Of a stretch of 64,000 nt of DNA, positions 23,684 to 35,238 are shown piece by piece. The stretch spans positions 68,947,501 through 69,011,500 of the forward strand of contig CM060833.1 in NCBI GenBank assembly GCA_030762175.1, read 5' to 3'. This DNA comes from Metallyticus violacea (taxonomy: Eukaryota > Arthropoda > Insecta > Mantodea > Metallyticidae). The position numbers and the translations under genes were made by a program. The notes below the pieces were generated by a model. It worked only from the letters and a program-made list of their open reading frames with translations, was not told where the DNA came from and searched no databases. Positions within the stretch are counted from its first letter, which is position 1. Every line of letters begins with the position of its first letter.

Positions 23684-23767
23684 TATTAACATTTAAAAAA
23701 GTTGAGTCGAAATTGTACATCACTAAGATTTTACAATTTCGACTCAACTTTTTTTTAAATGTTAATA
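23684..23767. repeat. Near-perfect short hairpin, 34/36-nt arms, 14-nt loop
   Basis: Arms 23684-23717 and 23732-23767 are exact reverse complements except for two extra bases in the A/T homopolymer. The core is gttgagtcgaaattgta. It lies 139 bp upstream of exon D. It does not match the PLE ends above. It could be a tiny inverted-repeat transposon relic or a hairpin RNA source. Confidence 0.9.
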
Positions 23768-23905
23768 TTTGACATGACTGTTATAAAAGTTCACTATATT
23801 TTATTTAATTGCATTTATATCTGCAAGTTGTTACCAGTAATCTTAGTTTGGTTTTATGCAAAAGATATGTTCAAACCTATTTTTTTTTCCTCCCTCCCCT
23901 ATTAG

Positions 23906-24059
23906 ATTAGTGATTGTGTGCGAGCTGCTCTAGAGGACATGCTACGTGACTTGTCAACTTTAGGGAATCCTCAAGCTACCATTAAGAGTCTGCAACTAGA
24001 ACTTGAAAGACAGCAGTGGCTACATAAACAGGAGTTGGCAGAAATGAAACACAATGCAG
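23906..24059 (+). CDS. ZMYND8: ZMYND8-like exon D: coiled coil before the MYND finger
   Basis: The acceptor is ctcccctattag before 23906, in phase 0. The donor is AATGCAG|gtatga at 24060, leaving one base of a codon. The 51 codons run from ISDCVRAALEDMLRDL through TIKSLQLELERQQW to HKQELAEMKHNA. This is a strongly helical, heptad-like stretch and one of the best-conserved parts of ZMYND8, where it forms the helical segment leading to the MYND domain and is thought to support self-association. The AEMKHNA wording at the exon end is typical of the family. The pyrimidine tract before the acceptor is unusually strong for this locus. Confidence 0.95.
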
Positions 24060-24241
24060 GTATGATCATCTTCATTGTCATCATTATATAAAACATTTTA
24101 GTAATGCTTTACTGCTAATTTATATACAGAACATGTTAAGAATGAGTAAAATTGAGTGTATTTGTGTGTTTAGAAGATATTGACAGTGAAGCAATGAAAT
24201 ATTCCAAATTGCATGTTTTTGAGTGTTGATGCAACCTTCAC

Positions 24242-25640
24242 TTACAGGGTTTTTAAATTAGGACATGTTTTGGGAATCTTCATTCCCATTTTCAGCTGTT
24301 GGTTGATTGCAATTTTTTTTGGATGTCAGTGTATTTGTGGCTGAATTTGAGTTACTTCTCTGTTAACATCTGTTAGCTGGAATAGAAATTACTGAAATTG
24401 TCTGAAGGTGAAATGTCAAAATTAGTTACGTTATCTCAATTTTTTTAAAATGAAACATTTATCCCCATTGTTAGTTCTATTGAAGTGTGTATTTCTTTTA
24501 ATGAAATGGTTTCTTGCTTAATTTCATGGTTTTATTCTCAAAAAATGAGTTGCTACTGCCAATTTTTCCTGTTGTTATGGTCTATATTTTTAAAAGTTCT
24601 TTCTTATTAGTTTCCAAATTTCTCAATTTCAATCTGAGCATTCTATTGCATATATGTCTGATTTTTTTCCTCTGGTGTAATGCTGACTTTTAACAAAGAA
24701 CCTAATAAGTTTTTCAAATTGTATATATTTTGTGCGAAGTTAATGCCTGTTCTTTGAAGATCTTCCAAACTTGTGATGATAATGTGAATCTGATGAATTG
24801 TAATTCTCTTTAGTATTTTTAGTTGTAGAAATGTCTTTAAATGGATTTTTGTCTTTTGAATTTGATAATCTTTTTAACAAATGTGTTAGTACATATTCAT
24901 TGATTATTGTATATTGAATATATATTGTAATTCTTTTTTTGTATTCTGTTTTTGAGTAGGAGATTAACTAGTCTGTGTACCAAACTATTGAAAAGGGCAT
25001 ATTTATATGGTATTGGGTTATTGCAATTGTTTATAGGTCATTTTTTTGTATGTGTGCTATTTCCATAAATACTGAAATTAAGTTTATCTGAATTTCTAAT
25101 GATTTTTACGTCTAAAAATGGAAGTTCTTAATTTTTTTTCGTTTCTATGGTGATTTTTATCATTTTCTCATGTAAATTGAAGAGTTTCAGAGTATCTGAT
25201 GAATATTTCTTTATTATTATTGTAAATACATTATCTCTATATCTGCACCACATTTTAAAATTTTACAGAAAAGAGTGTATGATGTGTGTTTCAATGAATA
25301 AGTCTGCCAGAAATGAAGAAAGTGGGTTGGTACTTGTTAGATTTTTTAATTGAACACAAAAATAATCTTTCTGTATGCATAAATTTGTGAGTTTTATTAA
25401 ATAATTTATTTCATCTGTTTGTAAATTTATAAATTTTAGCCATTTTCTTAAGAGGCCTGTAAGTTTTTCTCTGGGAATGCTGGGAGGTATAAGACTTTTG
25501 ACATCACAAAAAATCAGAGGTCCGGTGTTGAAATTGTGAAGTGTGTATTTTTCTACTAGATTTTATGAATTTTTAATACTTTTGACTTTGTCATTTTTTA
25601 AAGGATTGGACTTTACTATTAAGCCATTTTTCTAGTTGTT
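24242..25640 (-). mobile_element. Penelope-like element, degraded RT and endonuclease
   Basis: The left edge is cttacagggtttttaaatta followed by ggacatgttttgggaatctt, a typical PLE end. On the minus strand, FKMWCRYRDNVFTIIIKKYS (about 25205-25260) is the RT box with YVDD decayed to YRDN. The endonuclease region near 24630-24665 is barely recognisable (KSDIYAIECSD). It is more decayed than the 7440 copy. Its matching inverted end lies at 26640-26870. Confidence 0.7.
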
Positions 25641-26590
25641 ATGTAGGAGAATTTAAGTTAATTGATATCATTGTATGATTCAGTTGAACTACACACTCTT
25701 AAAGCTTCACTTAACTTTTCATAAATGTATGAAATCGGTTTCGAGAACGAACATTTAGTTCCCATCTTCAGCCAGGCTAAAGTTCAACTGTAATGTGGGT
25801 CGGTGTTCCTATGGCTCGAAGGCCTATTTACTACTTAAATGTAAATTGGAACTTACACAGTGAAGCTATTCATATTAATTGATATCATTGTTTGATTCAG
25901 TTGAAATACACACTCTTAAAGCTTCACTTACTTTTCATAAATGTATGAAACCGGTTTCGAGAACATTTAGTTCCCATCTTCAGCCAGGCTAAAGTTCAAC
26001 TGTAATGCTGGTTGGTGTTCCTACAGCTCGAAGGCTACCGTACAACATAGCCTTTTGACATCACAAAAAATCAGAGGTCTTCTGTTGAAATTGTGAAATG
26101 TGTATTTTTCTACTAGATTTTATGAATTTTTAATACTTTTGACTTTGTCATTTTTTAAAGGATTGGACTTTACTATTAAGCCATTTTTCTAGTTGTTATG
26201 TAGGAGAATTTAAGTTAATTGATATCATTGTTTGATTCAGTTGAACTACACACTCTTAAAGCTTCACTTAACTTTTCATAAATGTATGAAACCGGTTTCG
26301 AGAACATTTAGTTCCCATCTTCAGCCAGGCTAAAGTTCAACTGTAATGGGGGTCGGTGTTCCTACGGCTTGAAGGCCTATTTACTACTTAAATGTAAATT
26401 GGAACTTGCACAGTGAAGCTAATCATATTAATTGATATCATTGTATGATTCAGATGAACTACACACTCTTAAAGCTTCACTTACTTTTCATAAATGTATG
26501 AAACCGGTTTCGAGAACATTTAGTTCCCATCTTCAGCCAGGCTAAAGTTCAACTGTAATGTGGGTTGGTGTTCCTTTGGTAGCCTTCGAG
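25495..26590 (+). repeat. 557-bp tandem duplication containing four PLE-end subrepeats
   Basis: The text cttttgacatcacaaaaaat occurs at 25495 and 26052, and the following sequence repeats with few changes to about 26590. Within each unit the module tttcataaatgtatgaaacc + ttagttcccatcttcagcca occurs twice, so it appears four times in all (about 25720, 25935, 26275, 26485). The module resembles PLE terminal repeats. This is a nested array: a direct duplication of an already duplicated end. Confidence 0.9.
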
Positions 26591-26598
26591 CCAATGAT

Positions 26599-26640
26599 AC
26601 ACACACACACACACATACCCACACACCCACACCCACACAG
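26599..26640. repeat. (CA)n-rich microsatellite
   Basis: Interrupted acacac and acccac units follow the last PLE-end subrepeat. Confidence 0.9.
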
Positions 26641-26870
26641 CGCGGGGAAAATGGTTCATTTTAAAAAATCAAGATAAATCAATTTATTTTGACATTCTAC
26701 CAATAGACGAATTCAATAAATTCCTATTCTAACCAACAAGTATTGACAGAGAAGTAACTCAAATCCAGTGACGACTACACCAGCATCCCAAAACTTACCA
26801 AGCAGTCAGTCAACAGATGGAAATGGAAGTTTCCAAAACATGTCCTAATTTAAAAACCCTGTGTGTGAAG
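26640..26870 (+). mobile_element. PLE 3' end, inverted relative to 24242
   Basis: The + strand reads ILPIDEFNKFLF, the extreme C-terminus of the PLE endonuclease. It is followed by cagtcagtcaacagatggaa and aaaacatgtcctaatttaaa, then accctgtgtgtgaag. The last part is the reverse complement of 24242-24280. The two ends therefore bracket the PLE and its tandem array as inverted repeats. Confidence 0.75.
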
Positions 26871-27364
26871 TTCATGTCAACATTCAAAAATTTCAATTTA
26901 GAATAGAACATAGATTATTCAAAATACGTCCTCTCAATGAAGGATTGTTAGGATTTTTTTTTTCATACTCTCTTGAAAAATTGACACCAAAGAATATACA
27001 AGAAAAAAAATCTCTTTCTTAAGGTGCTCTAAAAAGTCTTGAGTGTTTTAGGAGAATTGGGTGGGCATGGACAAAAAGTAAGTTTTTAAAGCATCACACA
27101 CACACGAGTTGAAAAGAGCAGAGTTTTGATGCGGCATAAAAGCTGCTTGTATAAAATATCTACAATAATTTGTAGAACTCTTTGAGTTATTTTCTTCTTA
27201 CGATACATTATATAGAAAAATGGTGAAACAGTTTAAGCACAATATATTCCAAATCAATAGTTACACTATGAACCTATTTTGAATTGCATTGTGAAGATTG
27301 TGTGCTGTGCAGCCTATACCAACAATTTTCTCACTTATGAGGCTTTAAGTTTGCAACAAGTCTA

Positions 27365-27565
27365 CCTCTGTTGTCTAGTGCATTTACATCTACTAATCCA
27401 GAGGTCCTGAGTTTGATTTCTTGGTCTGGTCTGTCTAGGTAAAATTTTTTTTTGGAGTTTTTCCTTAAACTGAGAAGGAAATACCAGATAACTTTAAAGT
27501 GCCAAAGACTATGAGCTCATTTGTACACTTACTCAAAAAAAGAATGGCCGCATTCTTGGATGGCA
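27365..27565 (+). mobile_element. tRNA-derived SINE, family 3 (degraded)
   Basis: A head tgttgtctagtgcatttaca with B-box-like gtcctgagtttgatttct, then ggagtttttccttaaactga and aaagtgccaaagactatgag, matches the better copy at 44308. A second weak tRNA-like stretch (agtggttgagtggctt ... gttcaaatctc) lies near 27690-27760 but is not clear enough to call. Confidence 0.65.
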
Positions 27566-28450
27566 AAATATGATGAAGTCCTCTTCAAATCAGGGCTCCT
27601 ACAGTTGATGGTGGATTTCAGAGGGAGAATGAGTACATTTTTAAAGAAGACACTAGTACTCCCTACAGCAAACCCACAGGTAGAATGCAGCAGTGGTTGA
27701 GTGGCTTAGATGATTCAAATAGAATATGATGTTGTAAACTATACAAGTTCAAATCTCACTCTTCTTTATACACAAGAACCCATATTTTTTTATGCATTTT
27801 TCCATTCTCTTTGTTTTTATGAACAATTTAATTTGTCCAAAATTCGTTTTTGGTATACTCATACTAATATCATGTATTCAAATGACAAGAACATCAGGAT
27901 TGGCTCAGTGCTATGAGTGCTGGTATTATTTCTTTTATTCTACTTTTGAGTGACCTACTTAACCCCATGTGATATGGAACACTATTATCCTTCTCAGCAA
28001 CTTGTCAAACTAAAGGATATTATTTTGACTCTTGGGACCCTTGCTGTTGACATGTTTTCTTTAATTAAGATATGGCTGCCTAATGGACAGATGTACTATT
28101 GATTAATGCAGGGCTGCTTGTAGATGTGGCATACCAGAATGAGCTGGGGGATGTTCAGCAATATAAGAAAGACCAACAGGCGGAAAAGCGACATACCATA
28201 GGCCATAAAAGATTTTCTACTTGATAGGATGATGAACGTTTTTGAGCAGGGGTAGAAAGAAGACCCCTTTACCTCTGCTGCCCATTTATAGAGGTTTGTT
28301 GGTTCTTTACCGACTGCAAAGAATCGCTATACAGAGTTTGGTTTAGGCAACTACCTGGCTGTGCTTAAAGAGGTTCTATATGATGAACATGCCATGGACC
28401 ATCTTGCATATGCCATCAATGCTAGGAACGTCGACTGGCAGCCAATCAAT

Positions 28451-28726
28451 CCTGGTGGTCTAGTAGTAACCATACTTACGTTGTAAACCCAAGATTGTGG
28501 GTTCAATCCTGGCCAGGGTCAATGGATTTTTCGAGCGTAAAATCCTAATTATGGCTTCCTTTGGAAGGGAAGTAAAGGTATGGGTCTCATGTTGTAGATT
28601 TATGGCCCAAAAAGAACCTCAAGCCTGAAAGAACAGGCCTCTGAGCAAAATTTGTCAGCCATTTCATGCCCTGAATTGAATGGTATGCTGATGACCTGAG
28701 ATGTTAAAGAGTATTCATATATAAAA
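28451..28726 (+). mobile_element. tRNA-derived SINE, family 1
   Basis: The head is cctggtggtctagtagtaac with a good B box (gggttcaatcctggcc). The body has tcaatggatttttcgagcgt and tttcatgccctgaattgaat. Similar cag-caatcaat sequences on both sides (cagccaatcaat before, cagtcaatcaat after) may be target-site duplications. Confidence 0.85.
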
Positions 28727-30305
28727 CAGTCAGTCAATCAATCAACTGGCAGAGAATAATCTTGATGCATGAAGTTGTGTCATTGTTGTATAATGAGCCA
28801 CTGTGTGTATACCAATCAGTGATCACCAACGTGATAGATGTTGCATGGCTATCATGCTCACAGTGGTCAGCAGTGTTGGGGCTAGATTTCATTTGAAGAT
28901 CCTGAACACTTTTAACAAATATGTAAAAGGTTAAAAATTTTGAATACCACAACTTTTTGGGATTTATTTTAGTCCCACCTGTATGAGAAGGGTATTCTAA
29001 TAGGCAAGAGAATATCTCATTGATACATAGCAATAATAAAGGAGGCTCTTCAAAATTTCTGTTTCCCACTTCCTAGGTTGTCTGTTGAGGTTAGAGACAT
29101 GTGGAATTCCCTGGCAGAAAGACTGAATTATTTTTGACAACTTGTAAACTCCATTTTGAGAAGAATAAAAAAGTTTTTTGAGCATGAGGGATATTGGACT
29201 AGGTATTAAATTTTTTAGTTAAATATGGTGGACGTTTGTAACAGTGATGTTTAATATAAGTACTACTCAATTATTCAAAACTTAAATTAAATTTTTTATT
29301 TATTTTTATATTTTGTTTATTAAAATTTGTAATAGAGACTGAACTCTGTTTCAAATGTAAGCATTTATTTTTAAAGCCACAGTGGAAAGGTCTTAAGGCA
29401 GCAATATACATTTTAAGACTACAAGCATTAAATCTTTCTTTTAACTCTAGTCTAGTTTCTGGTCATGCTAACAACGTAAAAATTAAAAATATAAAGTGTC
29501 AAAGTTGTGAGATTCCAACCAATAAGCCTCATACATTAATGTATCAAAAAAGCCTTAAACTGCTCGGACATGTTGAAATTGGAAAGTCAATGCTGTTTTT
29601 TTTATAAACTTTCACATTAGAAAACAGTTCATATTAGAAAATCCAATATTTATTTACATTTTTATTTTTGATAGAGAAAGTGGTAAATTTCTATGTTTTT
29701 CATGAAGAAACAAACGTATCATTGAAGATGCAGATGAGTCAGTATTAGGTGACACTAAAACTTCACTAATACTGACTCATCTTATATTTAACAACTTCAC
29801 TGTTCTTAACTTATTTTAATTTTACAGTATCATTGAAGGTTGATTTATGTCAATACTACTGACAATCATATTATGTAATGTACTGTAATAACACTGTAGG
29901 AGCCTGCAACTTTGATTATGCTTGAAAGCACGAAGTAGTTTTTGTTTCTGACAAGCAGTCATTCATTTTTGAGTAAGTGTACCATCATTAATTCATTTTA
30001 TACATCCTACTGATTACAGACCTACACCTACATACAGTATTCACATGTAAAATCTACAGATTTGGAATAAGACCAATGCACAAAAAAATTTAAACAGTAT
30101 TTAAAAAATTGCAAGAATATATCCCTAATGTAAGTGAAAATTGTTTCAGCAGTTTCATCTAGTGTAATTTTTATTTCAGTTTCTTTGAATAACTCCAGGT
30201 TTGAAATCAAAATATGAATTAAATTGGAGAACATTTTTCTGTGACCCCTGATTACTGCTGCTAGTATAAACTTCATAACATGAAATACCTTCCATATATT
30301 ATATA

Positions 30306-31839
30306 CACTGAGAGGCCAAAAAAGGGGGGGGGGGAATAAAAACCTCCTAAACATTTTTTAATATTTTTAATTTTACACATTATTATATGTGCATTATTAC
30401 AATCCATTCATTTTTTGAACATTAAATACTTTTCCAAACATTTTGCAACCACTCTTATGTATTCAGATATTTTGAGTCTATAATTTCCTTTATTGTATGA
30501 ACATGAAAATGAATGCAATTTAATCCATTTTTACACCTGAACCAATTGAAATATCAAATGGCATTGTTCTTCTATTACATCAGTTTTACTCTATTGTTGA
30601 GACATTTCAATCAGTTTAACACATGCTTTTGTGAGGTAAAGATCCATTAAGTCAAGAGGAGGCTGCTAAAGCAGTTGCGTTGTTGAAAGATGCACATTGC
30701 CCAAGTGTTACAAGTCAATGTCTCTACACTACAGAGGACATGCCAAAGGTTCAGGGAACTTGGCATCTACTGCAGAAGGCCAGGATCATGTCGCAGAAGG
30801 GTTACTTCTGCCAGAAATGATGAATTTCTGCTGCTGGAAATTTTGCATGATCATCACACAACAGCTGTAGAAGCTCAAAATTGGTTTAAAAGACATCGGG
30901 AGTCAATGCCAGCATGAAAACAGTGAGAAGGAGATTGGAAGAAGCACAGCTCATCTCTAGAATGCCAGCCAGAGGTCCCTTGCTTATCCAGCAACATAGG
31001 CAAGCACATCTTGCCTTTGCTAATCAACAACTGGAGTAAACTAAGGAGCAATGAAAAGGTGTCCTGTTCATGGATGAGTCAAAGTTCAGCCTAAGGTTGC
31101 CTGTTGGATAGGAAAGAGTGTGAAAGAGGACTGGAGAAAGGTTTACTCCTTGCACCCTCACATTTACGATGGCTTTCAAGGGAGTTTTCACCATGGTGTG
31201 GAAGCCAAGATAGAGTTCGTTTTTGTGGAGAACGAGGCCCTGAATGCAAACCGATACATTGAGGAAATTCTTCAGGAGCATGTTATCCCCTATGCTCTGT
31301 ACATTGGCAATGATTTCCACTTCATGCATTACAATGCCCATCCACGTGTGACTCACATTGTGACAGTACTTCCATAAGGTGGGGATTTGGGTGCTAGTTT
31401 GGTTAGTATGCAGCTCTGACCTCAACCCCATTGAGCATTTATGGAACATGATGGGGAAAAATATTTGTCAATCTGTTCCTTAGAGCCTTAATGAACTTTG
31501 AAAGACTTTGTGTGAGCAGTGGGAGGCCATATCACAAGAGAACCTAAAGACCTTGATCACAGCATGCCTGTAGGGTGTTACTGAGTGTTGAAAGGTGTGT
31601 CATTGTGTTACCAATGTAGGTGTTTTACCTTGTGCACTCTACAGATAAAAATGAGATCATTATGAAATGTGATTAAGTTGTATTCATGTTCATACAACAA
31701 AGGAAGCTACAGGCTCAAAATGATATCTGAAACATAAGCCTGGTTGCAAAATATTTATAAAATTAATGAATTATAATAATGTATAAAATTAAAAATGTGT
31801 AACAAATTTTAGGTGTTGCTTCCCCCCCCCCTTTCAGTG
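30306..31839 (+). mobile_element. Tc1-like element with TA duplications and long inverted ends
   Basis: Ends are cactgagaggcc... and ...cctttcagtg, flanked by TA at 30304-30305 and 31840-31841. Similarity between the ends extends over roughly 100 bp and includes G and C homopolymers. The transposase on the + strand is broken: HTH part VLQVNVSTLQRTCQRFRELG and LLLEILHDHHTTAVEAQNW; first acidic motif MDESKFS (about 31073); HYNAHPRVTHIV where the family has HDNA.pH, so the second Asp is Tyr; and SDLNPIEHLWNMMG near the end, which keeps the Glu. Several frame breaks are present. Confidence 0.85.
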
Positions 31840-32328
31840 TAGTTACATTTAAAAAATGTAGAACAAGAATTTTATTGGGAATAGTTTGTCTTTGTCCTTG
31901 CACATGACACCTTCTTTGCAACATCTAAATCAATAAATTATTTTAAATTTAATTTCGGTGTGCAACCCATGGTTTTATATGAAGATGGTGATAAAGTGTA
32001 TGGAAATGTAGTGTTGCCTATACTGCATTAACATCCTGGGAACATTTTGCTGACTAAATAAAGAAGTCATGAGTAATCAGAAGCTTTCACAGCCGAAGTC
32101 AGACTTATAACTAGAAGTTTAATGTTCAGGATAATGGCAGAAATTTGTTCACATTTCTTATGTTTCTGGAAATAGAAATGCAGTTCCAGGATCTTATGCC
32201 CATATAAAGAAACACAATTAGGTCTATTTAAAATTTAGAATAATGAAACCTATTAGTTATGAATTATGGCAAATAGGGCATATTATTTAAATATTCAATT
32301 TGGAATCAAACACAGTGAAACACCCATT

Positions 32329-32715
32329 AATAATCTCTTCGGAGTAGGATATTTAGAACACTCTTTATGGTTACACTTGCAAGAGATTTATTCAGAACAT
32401 ATGTTTCGTGGAACTTTTGTCCACCTCATCAGCTGTTAAACGACTGTTGGATCATTCATAGAAGCTGGGTAGGTAGATATCCAGGTTGACTCTGGTGGTC
32501 TAGTGATAAATTATATTCTTCATATAAATTATTACTAGATCACCAGAGTCAACCCAGATATCTCATACATACCTGGCTGCTACAAATGATCCAACAGTCG
32601 TTTAACAGCTGATGATGTGGACAAAAGTTCCACAAAACATATGTTCAGAGTAAGCCTCATGCAAGTGAAACCATGAAGAGTGTTGTAAATACCCTACTCA
32701 GAAGATATTATTAAA
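32329..32715. mobile_element. PLE-end foldback
   Basis: Left arm text ttaataatctcttc...cagctgttaaacgactgttg...ggttgactctggtggtctag is mirrored by the right arm, ctagatcaccagagtcaacc...caacagtcgtttaacagctg...agaagatattattaa. Arms are about 180 bp with some divergence around a short AT-rich loop (ttatattcttcatataaatt). No coding sequence lies between. The same arms bracket a PLE endonuclease remnant at 52798-53440. Confidence 0.85.
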
Positions 32716-32812
32716 GGGCAATATCACTAGTTGGTTAGAAATGTAAGCATAAGTAAATGCATACTTAAAAATGAGTTGTGTACTAATGCAAATAATATGC
32801 CAATCCATATGG

Positions 32813-33088
32813 ACTGCCACAGATGGCCGAGGTTGTTATGCAGACTTGTGAGCAGGAGGTCTGAGGTTCAAATCCCTCCAGGACCGTTCTCCCTGATTGA
32901 GGTTTTTTTCCAGGTTTTCCTCAGTCCTCATAAATGGCAAATGTCTGGCAGGTACCCTAAACTTAGGTCTGGAACATTTCCTTCCTTAAAAATCCTTTCC
33001 CAATATATAGTTTCATCTCATTATCATCAGTATTTACTGCCTGTGGTGCCTCAGTAGTAAAAACGGGCATTAAACACCATTTAAAAAG
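32813..33088 (+). mobile_element. tRNA-derived SINE, family 2, with 9-bp target duplication
   Basis: The head is gatggccgaggttgttatgc with B-box-like gaggttcaaatccctcc. The middle is ttttccaggttttcctcagt and the tail actgcctgtggtgcctcagt followed by aaaacgggcattaaacacc and an A-rich end. It is flanked by tccatatgg at 32804-32812 and 33089-33097. This is the best-preserved family 2 copy here. Confidence 0.9.
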
Positions 33089-33689
33089 TCCATATGGCTA
33101 CTTTAACAAAAATATACAAGTAGAAGTTTTTCCTAATTAGCTTAACTTATGTGTTAGGTATGTTCCTAAAGGATAAATTAAGCACTAAGCTTTGTTTTAA
33201 TTTCTTCCCACATTGAAGGTTTTATACTTATTCACTGAAATATTGTTCAATTTTCATTTGTTCTTCAACATTATAGAAAAAAGGTCACACATTATCAGAG
33301 ATTGCACACTTTCACTTCAGTCGATCAACCCTCTTGAAGCATAGGCAGCAAATGAATAAGTAGAAATCTATACTCTCTCACTAAGTATCAAGTCATTCTC
33401 TTCAGGCTGAGTAGTCAAGCTATTATCCTTATGAATTTTTCTTTTTTCTTTTGTGAATCAAGACTGAATATTCTGGAAAATATACTTTAAACCATTGGTT
33501 GTTTTGAATTTCTAAAATATGGAACATTTTGAAATTTTAAGAAGTTCCTCCTGAATGCCAGACTGAAGGTTAAATTTTAGGACATGTCCAGGATTTTCTG
33601 GGTTATTGGTATCTATAGGAATACCCATATTGGACTTGTGAGTATTCTCAGACTGTGCAATTCTTTATGATCAAAAAGCTGGGGTGTGT

Positions 33690-34320
33690 TGAACTCTGCC
33701 ACAGCACTGTAATTATCAGCCCCATTTACTTCCATACATTGGTGAATATTGTAGATTACTTGGCAACCTTCTATGAGTTTGTGAATTAAATGAATGATAA
33801 ATTCTGTACTGGCTATTTTCAGCAGGATGATCAGCCTGCTGGGCTTATTTGCACCATCATTAATTAATTTAATTCATTCCTACAAACTACATTTAAGTAC
33901 CCATAGGTTTAAGAATCCCTCTGGTGCACAATAACCATATCACTTTCACCATCATCTCTACTGGAACAACATAACAGACCCTTTTGGGCTTTCCAGCCTC
34001 AGAAGTTGGTTAAATATTGCCATAAGGGAAAATGCCCACAAGTTCATGAAAACAATGAACTAGCATTGGGAAAAGAAACTTCATTGGCTGCATAAGCTTA
34101 AATATGTAGTTTCCTTTTTTTTAAAGATTGTGTGTCATTTCTAAACAACTTTGGCCACCAAGGTTGCCCTACCAGATTTCTGTCTATGGGAAAGAGAAGT
34201 GTATCACAAACAAGCCACGGAATTTCATGGAACTGCAAGAAAGTATTTGGCAGGAAACTGGGATCATGACTACTGATATGTTGGTGAATACCTTCTATAA
34301 CATAAGAAGGTATGTGTAGT
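33690..34320 (+). mobile_element. Tc1/mariner-superfamily transposase relic interrupted by SINE sequence
   Basis: Broken + frames read GYFQQDDQPAG (second Asp region, about 33825-33837). Then comes an insertion carrying a family 3 SINE tail (tttgcaccatcattaatt, about 33850). The frame resumes near 34128 with a decayed WPPRSPDL motif (LWPPRLPYQISVYGKEKCIT, NKPRNFMELQESIWQETG, TTDMLVNTFYNIRR). It is the same broad family as the relics at 41150 and 47700. Inactive. Confidence 0.7.
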
Positions 34321-34600
34321 TGCTGTTAGTGGCAGTGTGAATATTTGCTGTGAGAATATCATGCTTCTCATAAACCATGGTGTGTCTGTGGCAAATGTTG
34401 CTGAATTTTGTCCATTACTTTGAAAGTTATAGGGAAAAATTAGGTCGAGAGTGAGTGAAACACTTCCTACATTTGTTTTTGCACAGTTTACTTATAATTT
34501 ACTGTAAACTTTATGGGTTTTCTTAGGAGCAGATGACATTAGGTCATAGATGATGTTTATTTTTGTTGTTGATATTGTATAATTAATAATGTAACTGTTA

Positions 34601-35015
34601 TGGTAATCAGAATGATCACATAACGTAAATGTTAGTAAATGCCTTTGCTTTCTAATGCTCTATATAATGAATTTACTTCTCAAATAGTTATTATTAAAAT
34701 TGTTATATTGTCAGGTACAAGTATTTTTTCTTCATATTTCATAACAAATAAGAAAATGGGGATAAGAATAGTTGTAAAAGTGACACAATGTAAGAAAGAG
34801 TAAAATGTTATACATCATTATAGTAATCGGAATGATCACTTAAAAGTGTGGGCTACTGCCTTTGCTTTCTAATGCTCTATATAATAAATTTACTTCCCTA
34901 AAAGTTATTATTAAAATTGTTATACTGTTAGGTACAAGTATTTTTTCTTCATATTTTGTAACAAATAAGAAAATGGGGTAAGATTAGTTGTAAAAGTGAC
35001 AGAATGAAAGGAAGA
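34601..35015 (+). repeat. Tandem duplication, period about 220 bp
   Basis: The text ggtaatcagaatgatcac at 34602 recurs as agtaatcggaatgatcac at 34822. Both are followed by tgcctttgctttctaatgct and aagtattttttcttcatatt. About 10% divergence suggests an older event. It lies upstream of exon E and has no coding sequence. Confidence 0.85.
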
Positions 35016-35238
35016 AAATGCAATTAGTTCAGCTATTGCTCACTTCTGCAAATAGCAGAGATTATGGCAACAAGGATGATTGTGATGGCTAATTATTTTA
35101 TAATTTAAATTCTCCAAGTCTTACAAACATATTGTATTTGAAATCTTTGACTGAAAATGCATTTAAAGGTAAATGTAAGTATTTTTTATTTTACCTTAAA
35201 GTAGCATTTTATGTGAAACATTATTTTAATTCTTATAG

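Larger units (their letters stand above)
18699..23905 (+). other. Intron (5.2 kb) of the ZMYND8-like gene
   Basis: Contents are a SINE, an RTE-like LINE piece, a mariner element, a PLE-end fragment (23340-23580) and a near-perfect hairpin (23684-23767). The stretch 21323-23340 is AT-rich with no gene or repeat I recognise. The acceptor is preceded by a strong pyrimidine tract (23880-23902). Confidence 0.85.
24060..35238 (+). other. Intron (11.2 kb) of the ZMYND8-like gene
   Basis: It holds PLE copies and their tandem ends (24242-26870), SINE-like pieces, a Tc1-like element (30306-31839), a PLE foldback (32329-32715), a SINE with target duplications (32813-33088) and a transposase relic (33690-34320). 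Stretches without a call: 26870-27360; 27570-28450 (one unassigned coding-like patch, see findings); 28900-30300, apart from a probable PLE-end scrap at 29700-29815; 31842-32328; 33100-33690. Confidence 0.85.

Noticed and set aside
25495..26590. CRISPR-like repeated array
   Set aside because: Units are long, contain PLE ends and have no short spacer pattern; the context is an animal intron.
29700..29815. Separate inverted-repeat element (gatgagtcagtatta ... taatactgactcatc)
   Set aside because: Only a short imperfect inverted match. The following tatatttaacaacttcactgt equals the flank of the 37600 PLE, so it is probably a PLE-end scrap rather than a new element.
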